From an uncultured Porphyromonas sp. (lineage in GTDB: Bacteria > Bacteroidota > Bacteroidia > Bacteroidales > Porphyromonadaceae), in contig URKO01000010.1 in the NCBI GenBank assembly GCA_900548415.1, forward strand, positions 1-11,450: DNA of 11,450 nucleotides, read 5' to 3'. Under the pieces are notes generated by a model that saw only the letters and a list, made by a program, of their open reading frames with translations, was not told where the DNA came from and did not search any database. Below are positions 5,039-11,450 of the stretch, piece by piece; the first letter of the stretch is position 1; the number at the start of each line of letters is the position of its first letter. A program made the translations under genes and the position numbers.

Positions 5039-7663
5039 TCAGTTGTTGAGCATCTGCTTGAGAGCGTCGAGCTGCTTGAGGGCGTCCAGGGGCGTGAGGT
5101 TGTCGATGTCTAGCTCGTTGATCTTGGTGCGGACAGCCGTGAGGACTGGGTCGTCTAGCTGGAAGATAGACATTTGCATGCCTCCGCTCTGGGAGGTGCT
5201 GGGGGTGGCTGAGTCGGGGGCTTGGTCGCTCTCGGTGCGGTAAGCCTCTAGGTGCTGGAGCACTTCGCCAGCTCGCGCCACGATCCAGGTGGGCATACCG
5301 GCCAACTTCGCCACTTGTATACCGAAACTGTGCGCTGAGCCGCCTGGGACCAGCTTGCGGAGGAAGAGCATCTCGCCGTCGATCTCACGTGCCGAGACGT
5401 TGTAGCACTGCACCCGCTCGAGGTGGTCGGCTAGCTCGTTGAGCTCGTGGTAGTGCGTGGCGAAGAGCGTCTTGGCGCGTCCCTGCGTCGTGCTGTGCAG
5501 GTATTCGACGATAGCCCACGCTATGGAGACCCCGTCGAAGGTACTGGTGCCACGCCCCAGTTCGTCAAAGAGGATCAAGCTACGAGGAGTCAAGTTGTTA
5601 AGGATGCTGGCGGCTTCCTGCATCTCAACCATAAAGGTGGACTCGCCCACGGCGATATTGTCCGAAGCACCCACACGGGTGTAGACCGAGTCGACGATGC
5701 CGATGGTGGCTGAGGTGGCAGGCACGAAGCTTCCCATCTGCGCCATGATTACGATGAGTGCCGTCTGGCGGAGCAGGGCACTCTTACCGCTCATGTTAGG
5801 CCCTGTGATGATCATGATTTGGCAGTCGATGGGGGAGAGCTTCACATCGTTGGGAATGTAAGGTTGCCCCGCTGGGAGGGTGCGCTCGATGACTGGGTGG
5901 CGTCCGTCAACGATCTCTAGGTCGTACCCATCGTTGAGCGTGGGGCGACAGTAGTCATACGCCTCGGCAACAGCGGCCAGCGAGGCTAGGACATCGAGCT
6001 GCGCTAAGAACTGAGCATTTTGTAGGAGTTGGTTGGCAAACTGCTGGAGTGTCCCAATGAGCTTTGCAAAGAGCTCCTGCTCCAGTGCTAGGATACGATC
6101 TTCGGCACCGAGTATCTTCTCTTCGTATTCCTTTAGTTCTTGGGTAATGTAGCGCTCGGCACTGACGAGCGTTTGCTTGCGAATCCACTCTTCGGGCACT
6201 TGCTCCTTGTAGGTGTTGCGCACCTCGAGGTAGTAGCCGAAGACATTGTTAAAGCCGATCTTGAGACTGGCGATGCCGGTGTGCTCGATCTCACGAGCGA
6301 GGAGGTCGTCGAGGTATTGCTTGCCCGACTTAAGCAAGCGTCGTAGCTGGTCTAGCTCTTCGCAAAAGCCCTCGGCGATGGTCTCTCCCTTGCCGATCTG
6401 TTGCGGCGCCTCGGGGTTCAATTGGAAGGTGATCTGCTGGCACAGTTGCGTGCAGGGATCGAGTAGCGAGCAGAGTGCCGTGAGGGTCTCCTCTCCTTCG
6501 TCTAGAGCGAGCTGCCGTATGGGGGCGATGAGGGCGATGGAGAGTCCGAGGCGAACCACTTCGCGGGGGGTGATGCGTCCCATGGCGACACGCCCCACGA
6601 GGCGCTGCAGGTCGCCTATCTCCTTCATTTGGTCGGTGAGCTGGGTGCGCAGCTGCGGATTGTCCACAAGGTTTGCGACAATGTTTTGGCGCTGTTGGAT
6701 CGCTTGGAGCTCTTTTAGCGGGAAGGCTATCCACTGATCCAGCAGACGAGCACCCATCGGGGTGACCGTTTGATCGAGGATCTGGCGGAGCGTGGTACCG
6801 CCCGCATTCATCGGGGTGGTTAGCTCCAGGCTGTGAGCCGTAAAGCCGTCGATGCGCACATGTCGCTGCTCGTCAATCCGCACGATGCGAGTAATGTGGC
6901 CGATCTCGGTGTGCTTCGTCATGTCGAGGTAGTGCAGCACGGCACCCGCAGCGGTGATCGCTAGCGGGAGGGTGTCGATGCCGAAGCCCTTGAGCGAGAG
7001 CGTGCCGAAGTGCTGCAAGAGACGCTCACGGTTGTTGCTCTCGGAGAAGATCCAGTCGTCGTAGTCCGAGAGATGCCCCTCGGGCTGGAGGAGTCGCTGC
7101 AGATGGTCACGATGTTTGCGCTCGATGAGGATCTCCTTGGGGTTGTAGCCGGAGATGAGCTTGGCGAGTACCTGATCGGTGCATTCGGTGGCGTAAAACT
7201 CTCCCGTCGAGAGGTCGAGCAGTGCTAAGCCGTAACGGTTCTCCCCTTTAGCTTCGGGGTAAACGGCTGCGAGGAAGTTGTTTTGCTTGCTCTGGAGGAC
7301 ATTGTCCGTGGTGACCACGCCCGGGGTGACGATCTCGGTGATGCCCCGCTTGACCAACTTATTGGTCAGCTTCGGATCTTCGAGCTGATCGCAGATAGCC
7401 ACCCGCTTGCCCGCCCGCACCAGCTTAGGCAGGTAAGTGTCGAGCGCATGGTGGGGAAAGCCCGCCAGCTCGACATGCTGCGCCGCTCCGTTGGCACGCT
7501 TGGTAAGCGTGATGCCGAGGATCTTAGACGCCTCGATGGCATCGTCGGAAAAGGTCTCGTAGAAGTCGCCCACACGAAAGAGCAAGATAGCATCGGGATG
7601 CTTCTTTTTGAACTGCAAGTACTGCCGCATCATCGGGGTCTCGGCGATCTCTTTCTTAGCCAC
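5039..7663 (-). CDS. mutS: DNA mismatch repair protein MutS
   Basis: An 874-aa protein, full length for bacterial MutS1, which binds mispaired or unpaired bases as a dimer and recruits MutL. The mismatch-contacting Phe-x-Glu motif is present in VGDFYE (Phe34, Glu36). The ATPase domain has Walker A GPNMSGKS at 621-628, Walker B LILFDE at 696-701, LGRGTSTFDG at 702-711 and ATHYHE at 735-740. Near the C-terminus QMSIF at 830-834 matches the beta-clamp binding motif (QMSLL in E. coli), and about 838-873 resembles the tetramerisation segment. The start is GTG at 7663: an in-frame TAG lies 15 nt upstream, and MAKKEIAETP-type N-termini are normal for Bacteroidetes MutS, whereas the next Met (residue 11) would remove conserved residues. 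The gene has its own -33/-7 promoter and a strong terminator, so it is probably monocistronic. Confidence 0.98.
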   Translation of the reverse strand: MAKKEIAETPMMRQYLQFKKKHPDAILLFRVGDFYETFSDDAIEASKILGITLTKRANGAAQHVELAGFPHHALDTYLPKLVRAGKRVAICDQLEDPKLTNKLVKRGITEIVTPGVVTTDNVLQSKQNNFLAAVYPEAKGENRYGLALLDLSTGEFYATECTDQVLAKLISGYNPKEILIERKHRDHLQRLLQPEGHLSDYDDWIFSESNNRERLLQHFGTLSLKGFGIDTLPLAITAAGAVLHYLDMTKHTEIGHITRIVRIDEQRHVRIDGFTAHSLELTTPMNAGGTTLRQILDQTVTPMGARLLDQWIAFPLKELQAIQQRQNIVANLVDNPQLRTQLTDQMKEIGDLQRLVGRVAMGRITPREVVRLGLSIALIAPIRQLALDEGEETLTALCSLLDPCTQLCQQITFQLNPEAPQQIGKGETIAEGFCEELDQLRRLLKSGKQYLDDLLAREIEHTGIASLKIGFNNVFGYYLEVRNTYKEQVPEEWIRKQTLVSAERYITQELKEYEEKILGAEDRILALEQELFAKLIGTLQQFANQLLQNAQFLAQLDVLASLAAVAEAYDYCRPTLNDGYDLEIVDGRHPVIERTLPAGQPYIPNDVKLSPIDCQIMIITGPNMSGKSALLRQTALIVIMAQMGSFVPATSATIGIVDSVYTRVGASDNIAVGESTFMVEMQEAASILNNLTPRSLILFDELGRGTSTFDGVSIAWAIVEYLHSTTQGRAKTLFATHYHELNELADHLERVQCYNVSAREIDGEMLFLRKLVPGGSAHSFGIQVAKLAGMPTWIVARAGEVLQHLEAYRTESDQAPDSATPSTSQSGGMQMSIFQLDDPVLTAVRTKINELDIDNLTPLDALKQLDALKQMLNN

Positions 7664-7695
7664 GGGATAAATAGTCTATTAGGTCGTTATAGCCC

Positions 7696-7726
7696 CAAAA
7701 GTACCAAAAAAAAGCATACGCCTCAA
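7696..7726 (-). promoter_or_regulatory. Bacteroidetes -33/-7 promoter for mutS
   Basis: On the minus strand, TTG at 7726-7724 is followed after 20 nt by TACTTTTG at 7703-7696, a match to the Bacteroidetes pattern TTG-N19-21-TAnnTTTG. The -7 box ends 32 nt before the mutS GTG codon, which predicts a leader of roughly 25 nt. A run of eight A (7706-7713 on the plus strand) lies in the spacer. Confidence 0.65.
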
Positions 7727-7746
7727 TTCGGCAACCCCCTAAACCT

Positions 7747-7904
7747 TGTAACCCGCTGTAGGGACGATCGGAAGTGTTTAGTCGGAGGGCGTCCGTCCCC
7801 AAACTAGCGAGACGATGCTTCAACTTTCGTTCTACCACGGACGCACAGATCGTGCGTCCCTACAGGACATGTAACGCTGTGACACCACGGGTACCCTCCG
7901 ACTA
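7747..7904. repeat. Intergenic element with interleaved inverted repeats (possible dispersed repeat or MITE-like unit)
   Basis: The gap between mutS and the MerR gene (7664-7959) is mostly this element. It has two perfect 11-bp inverted repeats: A, CTGTAGGGACG (7756-7766) with CGTCCCTACAG (7855-7865); and B, TAGTCGGAGGG (7779-7789) with CCCTCCGACTA (7894-7904). Their order is A-B-A'-B', so they interleave rather than nest. There is also an 8-bp hairpin, GGACGCAC-AGATC-GTGCGTCC (7839-7859), an 8-bp pair GCGTCCGT/ACGGACGC (7789-7796 and 7837-7844), and a near-direct repeat TGTAAC(CC)GCTGT (7747-7759 and 7870-7880). It resembles dispersed intergenic repeats of Bacteroidetes from memory only. No coding potential or transposase is seen. 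Confidence 0.7.
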
Positions 7905-7959
7905 GATATTATCGTTCGTCAGTACGAATCGCTACACGTGAGATTTGCGGCAGTGGGGG

Positions 7960-8343
7960 CTAGAGTAGTCCCTCTTGGCGGAGGCGGTCACGCACTTCGC
8001 TGGCGGAGGTGTAACGCTCGATCTGCTCGATGAGCTGGCGTAACTCGACAAGTTCGTCGCGCACCGCTTTGAGCTGGGCGATCGCCTCGGCACGTTGCTC
8101 CGCCTCTTGGGGGTTGTGTCGGAGAGTCGCCTTGGCACCGTCGATCGTTAGGTCGGACTCTCGTAGCAGGTGACGGATCAGCTGCAATTCGCGCAAATTA
8201 TCTTGCGAATACTTGAGTCGTCCCGTGCTACTGCGACGTACCTGCACGGCAAAGGTCTTAACCCAGTAGCGCACCGTAGACTGTGCCTCCTCGAGCATGT
8301 CGGCTACCTCTCGATGGGAGTAGTAGAGCTTTTTGCTGTCCAT
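7960..8343 (-). CDS. MerR-family transcriptional regulator
   Basis: A 127-aa protein from the ATG at 8343. Residues 7-75 form a MerR-type winged helix-turn-helix: LYYSHREVADMLEEAQSTVRYW covers the first helices, and RRSSTGRLKYSQDNLRELQLI the wing and following helix. Residues about 78-110 (EAEQRAEAIAQLKAV onward) are a charged, heptad-like helix suited to the antiparallel coiled coil by which MerR proteins dimerise. No C-terminal effector domain or cysteine metal site is visible, so the signal it senses cannot be told. Similar short MerR proteins are common in Bacteroidetes. A GTG at 8349, immediately after the uvrA TAA, would add MR at the N-terminus; I prefer the ATG because family members start just before the K-x-Y-Y-S/T segment. 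The 0-6 nt spacing implies co-transcription with uvrA. Confidence 0.88.
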   Translation of the reverse strand: MDSKKLYYSHREVADMLEEAQSTVRYWVKTFAVQVRRSSTGRLKYSQDNLRELQLIRHLLRESDLTIDGAKATLRHNPQEAEQRAEAIAQLKAVRDELVELRQLIEQIERYTSASEVRDRLRQEGLL

Positions 8344-8349
8344 ACGCAC

Positions 8350-11187
8350 TTACGCTTTGCGGGTTTTGAGCTTCTCCTTGAGGTAGTGACCCGTGATTGA
8401 TTCGGGGCAGGCGGCGACCTCTTCGGGGGTGCCAACCACCACGAGCTGTCCTCCCTTGTCGCCCCCGTCGGGCCCTAGGTCGATGATGTAGTCGGCGCTT
8501 TTGATCACCTCCATGTTGTGTTCGATGATCAGCACCGAGTGTCCCTGGTCGATCAAGTCTCGGAAAGCGGCTAGGAGCGTAGATATATCGTGAAAGTGTA
8601 GCCCCGTGGTCGGCTCATCGAAGACAAAGAGCGTGTGCGGCTCGTGGTCACGACCGAGGTAGTAGGCGAGCTTGAGGCGCTGATTCTCACCGCCCGAGAG
8701 CGTCGAGCTGTTTTGCCCTAGCTGTAGGTAGCCTAGGCCAACACGCTGCAACCCCTCGAGGAGACGAATGATCGAAGTGGTCTGGTCGGCTGGGTACTTG
8801 GTAAAGAACTCAATTGCTTGGTCCACCGTCATCTCCAGCAGGTCGTAAATGTTGACCCCGTGGTAAGTTACCTCGAGGATATTCTTCTGAAAGCGTTTTC
8901 CCTCGCACGCATCGCATACCAGCGTGATGTCCGTCATAAACTGCATCGGCACCTCGACGACGCCATCGCCCTTGCACACTTCGCAGCGACCGCCCTCCTT
9001 ATTAAAGGAGAAGAAGTAAGGTTTGTAGCCCATCTGCTTTGCCAAAGGTTGGTCAGCGTACAGTTCGCGGATCGGCGTAAAGGCATCTATATAGGTGACC
9101 GGATTGGAGCGTGTGCTACGCCCCACGCTGTTTTGATCCACGTAAAGAACCTGCTCCACGAGGTCAACGTCGCCCGTCAGCATACGGCTCTGCGTCTCTC
9201 GAGGACGGGCATTGATGATGCGTTGCAGCTCCTCCACAAGGAGGTCGGAGATGAGGGTACTCTTGCCCGAGCCGCTCACGCCCGTGACCACCGTCATGTT
9301 AAAGAGCGGGATGTCCACGTCGAAGCCCTTCAGATTGTTCTTATGCACACGGTGCATCGTCAGCTTGCGCTGCACTGGGCGTCGATGCTTTGGCACGGGT
9401 ATCTCCTCGCGCCCCGTCAGATAAGCCGCCGTGTAGCCTGGCGTCTTGGACGTTATGTCGCTCGGCTTGCCGTGGTAGATCACCTCGCCACCGAGACGAC
9501 CCGCATCAAGCCCCATATCAATTAGGTAGTCGGCCGCACGTATGGTCAACTCGTCATGCTCCACGACGATAACCGTGTTGCCCTGATCACGTAGCTCCTT
9601 GATGACGGCGATCAGCCGATCGGTGTCCCGGTCGTGCAGTCCGATGCTCGGCTCATCTAGTATGTACATCGAGCCAACCAGGCTGTTGCCCAGACGTGTC
9701 GCTAGGTTGATGCGCTGGCTCTCACCGCCCGAGAGGGTATTCGAGCGTCGGTCTAGGGTCAGGTAGCCGAGCCCCACGCCATCTAGCGTGCGGAGTCGGT
9801 TGCGGATCTCCTTGAGCGGACGCTCCGCTATCTTAGCCTCCTCGGGGTTCTCTAGTTCTTGGGCAAAGAAGGTCAATGCCTCACGGATCGACATTTGCCC
9901 GATCTGGTGAAAGTTCTTACCCATATAGGTAAAGAGCAGGGCATCCTCCTTGAGTCTACCGCCGTGGCAGGCGTAGCACTCGCTTTTGCCCCGATAGTGC
10001 GCCAGTCGCACACGATTCTGGATCTTGTAAATGTCCTTCTGGAGCATGGCGAAGTAGTCGTCGATGCCGTAGAGCGTTCCTTTGCCCCAGCCTCCGCCTT
10101 CATGTCCGTGCCAAAGCAGGTCGCGTTGCTCTTGCGTTAGCTCAGCATAGGGTGTGTGGATGGGGAAGTCAAAGCGCTTCGCCTCGTGCATGAAAGCTTT
10201 CGCCCACTCGGAAGACTTAGCCCCACGCCAGCAATCCACGCACCCCTCGTAGAGCGAGAGGCTGTCGTCGGGGATCACCCGCTCGGGGTCAATGCCAAGG
10301 ATCGAGCCAAAGCCTCCGCAAACGGTGCAGGCACCCGCAGGGCTGTTGAAGTTGAAGAGGTCTGGCGTAGGCTCCGTAAAGGTCCGCCCATCTGCCTCAA
10401 AGCGTGCGCTAAAGTTGCGTCGGCCCTCGCTACTCCAAGCACCCTCGCTATCTTGCCAGCGCAGGGCGCAGGTCTCCCGACCCTCGTAGAGTGCTATCTC
10501 GATAGAGTCCCCGAGGCGCGACTCGTAGCTATCGTCGCCCGTGCGGACGGTCAGACGATCCACGATCAACTGCACCTGCTTCGCCTCGCGTAGCTCTTTA
10601 TTGCTCACATCCTCGATACGATAGATGGTATCGTCAATGAGGACACGGTTGTACCCCTGTCCCTGTAGGAGCATCAGATGCTCGATGAGACGTCGCCCCT
10701 CAGGCGGATAGAGATCCGCTAGGATGTAAAGCTTGCTATCGGTCGGAATCTGATGAGCCGCCTCGACCACATCGGCAACGGTGTGACGCTTGACCAGCTC
10801 ACCACTGATAGGTGAGTAGAGCTTGCCCACACGAGCCATCAAGACACGCAGGTAGTCGTCGATCTCTGACGAAGTGCCTACGGTAGATCGTGGGTTGCGA
10901 CTGATCACCCGCTGCTCGATAGCGACGGCAGGCGGGAGGTTCTTGATCTGGTCGCACTCAGGCTTCTTCATACGCATGAGAAACTGCCGTGCGTACGACG
11001 AGAGACTATCCACATAGCGACGCTGCCCCTCAGCGTAGAGCGTGTCGAAGGCGAGCGAACTCTTGCCCGATCCGCTCACACCCGTGATCACGACCAGCTC
11101 CCCACGTGGTATGTCGAGGTCTATACCTTTGAGGTTGTTGACGCGGCAACCACGGATTATGATGTCATTGAGGGGACTCCTTTTCAT
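8350..11187 (-). CDS. uvrA: UvrABC excinuclease subunit A
   Basis: A 945-aa ABC-type ATPase that finds bulky DNA lesions with UvrB in nucleotide excision repair. It has two nucleotide-binding modules: Walker A GVSGSGKS at 36-43 and 636-643, signatures LSGGESQR at 485-492 and LSGGENQR at 830-837, Walker B ILDEP near 509-513 and FVFDEP near 854-859, and H-loop EHD/EHN at 543 and 889. The second zinc module is canonical (Cys735, 738, 758, 761; C-x2-C-x19-C-x2-C). The first is not: the CxxC usually about 20 residues before Cys287/Cys290 is replaced by sequence around FEADGRTF, while a new pair, Cys316/Cys319, lies 25 residues downstream. The ATG at 11187 is chosen over an in-frame TTG at 11205 because AAAGGAG stands 5-6 nt before it and the family N-terminus fits. 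Confidence 0.97.
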   Translation of the reverse strand: MKRSPLNDIIIRGCRVNNLKGIDLDIPRGELVVITGVSGSGKSSLAFDTLYAEGQRRYVDSLSSYARQFLMRMKKPECDQIKNLPPAVAIEQRVISRNPRSTVGTSSEIDDYLRVLMARVGKLYSPISGELVKRHTVADVVEAAHQIPTDSKLYILADLYPPEGRRLIEHLMLLQGQGYNRVLIDDTIYRIEDVSNKELREAKQVQLIVDRLTVRTGDDSYESRLGDSIEIALYEGRETCALRWQDSEGAWSSEGRRNFSARFEADGRTFTEPTPDLFNFNSPAGACTVCGGFGSILGIDPERVIPDDSLSLYEGCVDCWRGAKSSEWAKAFMHEAKRFDFPIHTPYAELTQEQRDLLWHGHEGGGWGKGTLYGIDDYFAMLQKDIYKIQNRVRLAHYRGKSECYACHGGRLKEDALLFTYMGKNFHQIGQMSIREALTFFAQELENPEEAKIAERPLKEIRNRLRTLDGVGLGYLTLDRRSNTLSGGESQRINLATRLGNSLVGSMYILDEPSIGLHDRDTDRLIAVIKELRDQGNTVIVVEHDELTIRAADYLIDMGLDAGRLGGEVIYHGKPSDITSKTPGYTAAYLTGREEIPVPKHRRPVQRKLTMHRVHKNNLKGFDVDIPLFNMTVVTGVSGSGKSTLISDLLVEELQRIINARPRETQSRMLTGDVDLVEQVLYVDQNSVGRSTRSNPVTYIDAFTPIRELYADQPLAKQMGYKPYFFSFNKEGGRCEVCKGDGVVEVPMQFMTDITLVCDACEGKRFQKNILEVTYHGVNIYDLLEMTVDQAIEFFTKYPADQTTSIIRLLEGLQRVGLGYLQLGQNSSTLSGGENQRLKLAYYLGRDHEPHTLFVFDEPTTGLHFHDISTLLAAFRDLIDQGHSVLIIEHNMEVIKSADYIIDLGPDGGDKGGQLVVVGTPEEVAACPESITGHYLKEKLKTRKA

Positions 11188-11192
11188 AGCTA

Positions 11193-11199
11193 CTCCTTT
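11193..11199 (-). promoter_or_regulatory. Shine-Dalgarno sequence deciding the uvrA start
   Basis: AAAGGAG on the minus strand lies 5-6 nt before the ATG at 11187. It is the only clear Shine-Dalgarno sequence in the window, and it would fall inside the coding region if the alternative TTG at 11205 were used. Confidence 0.6.
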
Positions 11200-11207
11200 T
11201 ATCAAAG

Positions 11208-11215
11208 CAAAGATA
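11208..11215 (-). promoter_or_regulatory. Bacteroidetes -7 promoter element for uvrA
   Basis: TATCTTTG on the minus strand matches TAnnTTTG and lies 20 nt before the uvrA ATG, predicting a leader of roughly 10-15 nt. No TTG is seen at -33, where the heptamer array lies. The 13-nt context CAAAGATACGAAA (plus strand, 11208-11220) is identical to that before the DUF4301 gene. Confidence 0.55.
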
Positions 11216-11220
11216 CGAAA

Positions 11221-11255
11221 TTAGAGGTTAGAGGTTAGAAGTTAGAGATTAGAAG
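11221..11255. repeat. Heptamer array, left arm of a long inverted repeat
   Basis: Five consecutive 7-mers: TTAGAGG, TTAGAGG, TTAGAAG, TTAGAGA, TTAGAAG. They belong to the same family as the array at 4775-4816, and directly abut the uvrA promoter context at 11208-11220. Confidence 0.9.
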
Positions 11256-11281
11256 AAGGTGCGGAGTGCTAGTGCCTCTAG

Positions 11282-11337
11282 GGTCTAATCTCTAACTTCT
11301 AACTTCTAATCTCTAATCTCTAGCTTCTAACCTCTAC
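11282..11337. repeat. Heptamer array in opposite orientation, right arm of the inverted repeat
   Basis: Eight 7-mers of the YYTCTAA type (complement of TTAGARR): GGTCTAA, TCTCTAA, CTTCTAA, CTTCTAA, TCTCTAA, TCTCTAG, CTTCTAA and CCTCTAC. The last five can pair with the five copies at 11221-11255 to give a stem of about 35 bp with few mismatches; other registers are possible because all units are similar. The stop codon of the upstream ATPase gene lies inside this array, so the structure could end its transcript before uvrA. Confidence 0.85.
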
Positions 11338-11450
11338 TCGTCACGAGATGCCACAGTTCACGCACCCAGAGGACGAGCGAGGAGCCGACGAAGATGATGA
11401 CCCAGTCGATAAGCTTGAGTCCCGTCACGTTGAAGAACTGCTGTATCCCC
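11327..11450 (-). CDS. P-type cation-transporting ATPase, C-terminal fragment
   Basis: Only the last 40 codons are in the window; the gene continues beyond 11450. The readable tail contains IQQFFNVTGLKLIDW followed by a hydrophobic stretch VIIFVGSSLVLWV and a short charged end. This pattern (F-x-V/T-x-L then D-W, one transmembrane helix, then S-L-V-L-W-x-x-E-L) resembles the last membrane helix of calcium-translocating PMCA-type P-type ATPases of Bacteroidetes. That would make it an inner-membrane ATP-driven cation pump, but no catalytic motif (DKTGT, TGES) is visible here, so the call rests on the tail alone. The final codons and the TAG at 11329-11327 lie inside the heptamer array. Confidence 0.6.
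   Translation of the reverse strand, partial: GIQQFFNVTGLKLIDWVIIFVGSSLVLWVRELWHLVTSRG

Noticed and set aside
4821..5243. Plus-strand open frame of 140 codons between mutS and the DUF4301 gene
   Set aside because: It begins inside the 9-mer repeat, runs through the palindrome cluster and the 17-bp-stem terminator, and then lies antisense to the mutS 3' end. Its composition follows the repeats rather than a protein family.
7283..7807. Plus-strand open frame of 174 codons
   Set aside because: It lies antisense to the conserved mutS N-terminus and continues into the promoter and repeat element. No family is recognised.
7656..7838. Minus-strand open frame of 60 codons upstream of mutS
   Set aside because: It covers the mutS promoter and half of the interleaved-repeat element and overlaps the mutS start. 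It has no recognisable domain or leader.
7915..7928. Small hairpin TTCGT-CAGT-ACGAA after the MerR gene as its terminator
   Set aside because: The stem is only 5 bp with no T-run in the direction of transcription, so it is too weak to call.
8818..9525. Plus-strand open frame of 235 codons
   Set aside because: It is entirely antisense to the conserved second half of uvrA. Long antisense frames are expected opposite GC-rich coding sequence.
5039..11187. mutS, merR and uvrA as one DNA-repair operon
   Set aside because: A 296-nt gap with a repeat element and a good -33/-7 promoter separates merR from mutS, so shared transcription is not supported.
11188..11205. Extended uvrA start at TTG 11205
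   Set aside because: The Shine-Dalgarno sequence AAAGGAG would fall inside the coding region, the -7 box ends only 3 nt before the TTG, and the extra MIKGVA does not belong to the usual UvrA N-terminus.
11221..11337. Heptamer arrays as a CRISPR array
   Set aside because: The repeats are contiguous 7-mers without unique spacers, and there are no cas genes nearby.

Overview
The window looks like a chromosomal housekeeping stretch from a Bacteroidota species, most likely a Porphyromonas or close relative. The reasons are the family-level look of the proteins (a DUF4301 protein, a Bacteroidetes-type MutS, a UvrA with Bacteroidetes features), Bacteroidetes-style promoters (TAnnTTTG -7 boxes, one with a TTG about 20 nt upstream), A/T-rich leaders with almost no Shine-Dalgarno sequences, and a moderately high GC content. 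The genus is an inference from overall resemblance, not from a search.

All recognisable genes are on the minus strand, so transcription runs from high to low coordinates. Block 1 (about 11450-7905): the C-terminus of a P-type cation ATPase gene, an intergenic region made almost entirely of inverted heptamer repeats, then uvrA and a small MerR-family regulator that starts within 0-6 nt of the uvrA stop. Block 2 (about 7904-4977): a 158-nt intergenic element of interleaved inverted repeats, a good -33/-7 promoter, mutS (GTG start), and a strong 17-bp-stem terminator. Block 3 (about 4976-1): a 220-nt non-coding region with a cluster of palindromes, a 9-mer tandem array and a heptamer array, then a -7 box, then a probable four-gene operon: a DUF4301 protein, an aminopeptidase P-type metallopeptidase, a gamma-class carbonic anhydrase-like protein, and a transaldolase of the FSA/TalC/MipB family. 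A hairpin follows the last gene.

Two genes are core DNA repair: UvrA recognises lesions in nucleotide excision repair and MutS recognises mismatches. They are separate transcription units. The four genes of block 3 share no obvious pathway; the tight spacing (51, 5 and 30 nt) supports co-transcription only.

I see no phage, insertion sequence, CRISPR, toxin-antitoxin or defence system, and no RNA gene. The main unexplained material is intergenic: heptamer arrays next to two promoters, an inverted pair of such arrays that could fold into an imperfect stem of about 35 bp, a palindrome cluster, and an element whose inverted repeats interleave rather than nest. In the proteins, the points to re-examine are the nucleotidyltransferase-like motifs of the DUF4301 protein, a rearranged first zinc site in UvrA, and transaldolase-type active-site residues in a protein that would often be labelled fructose-6-phosphate aldolase.
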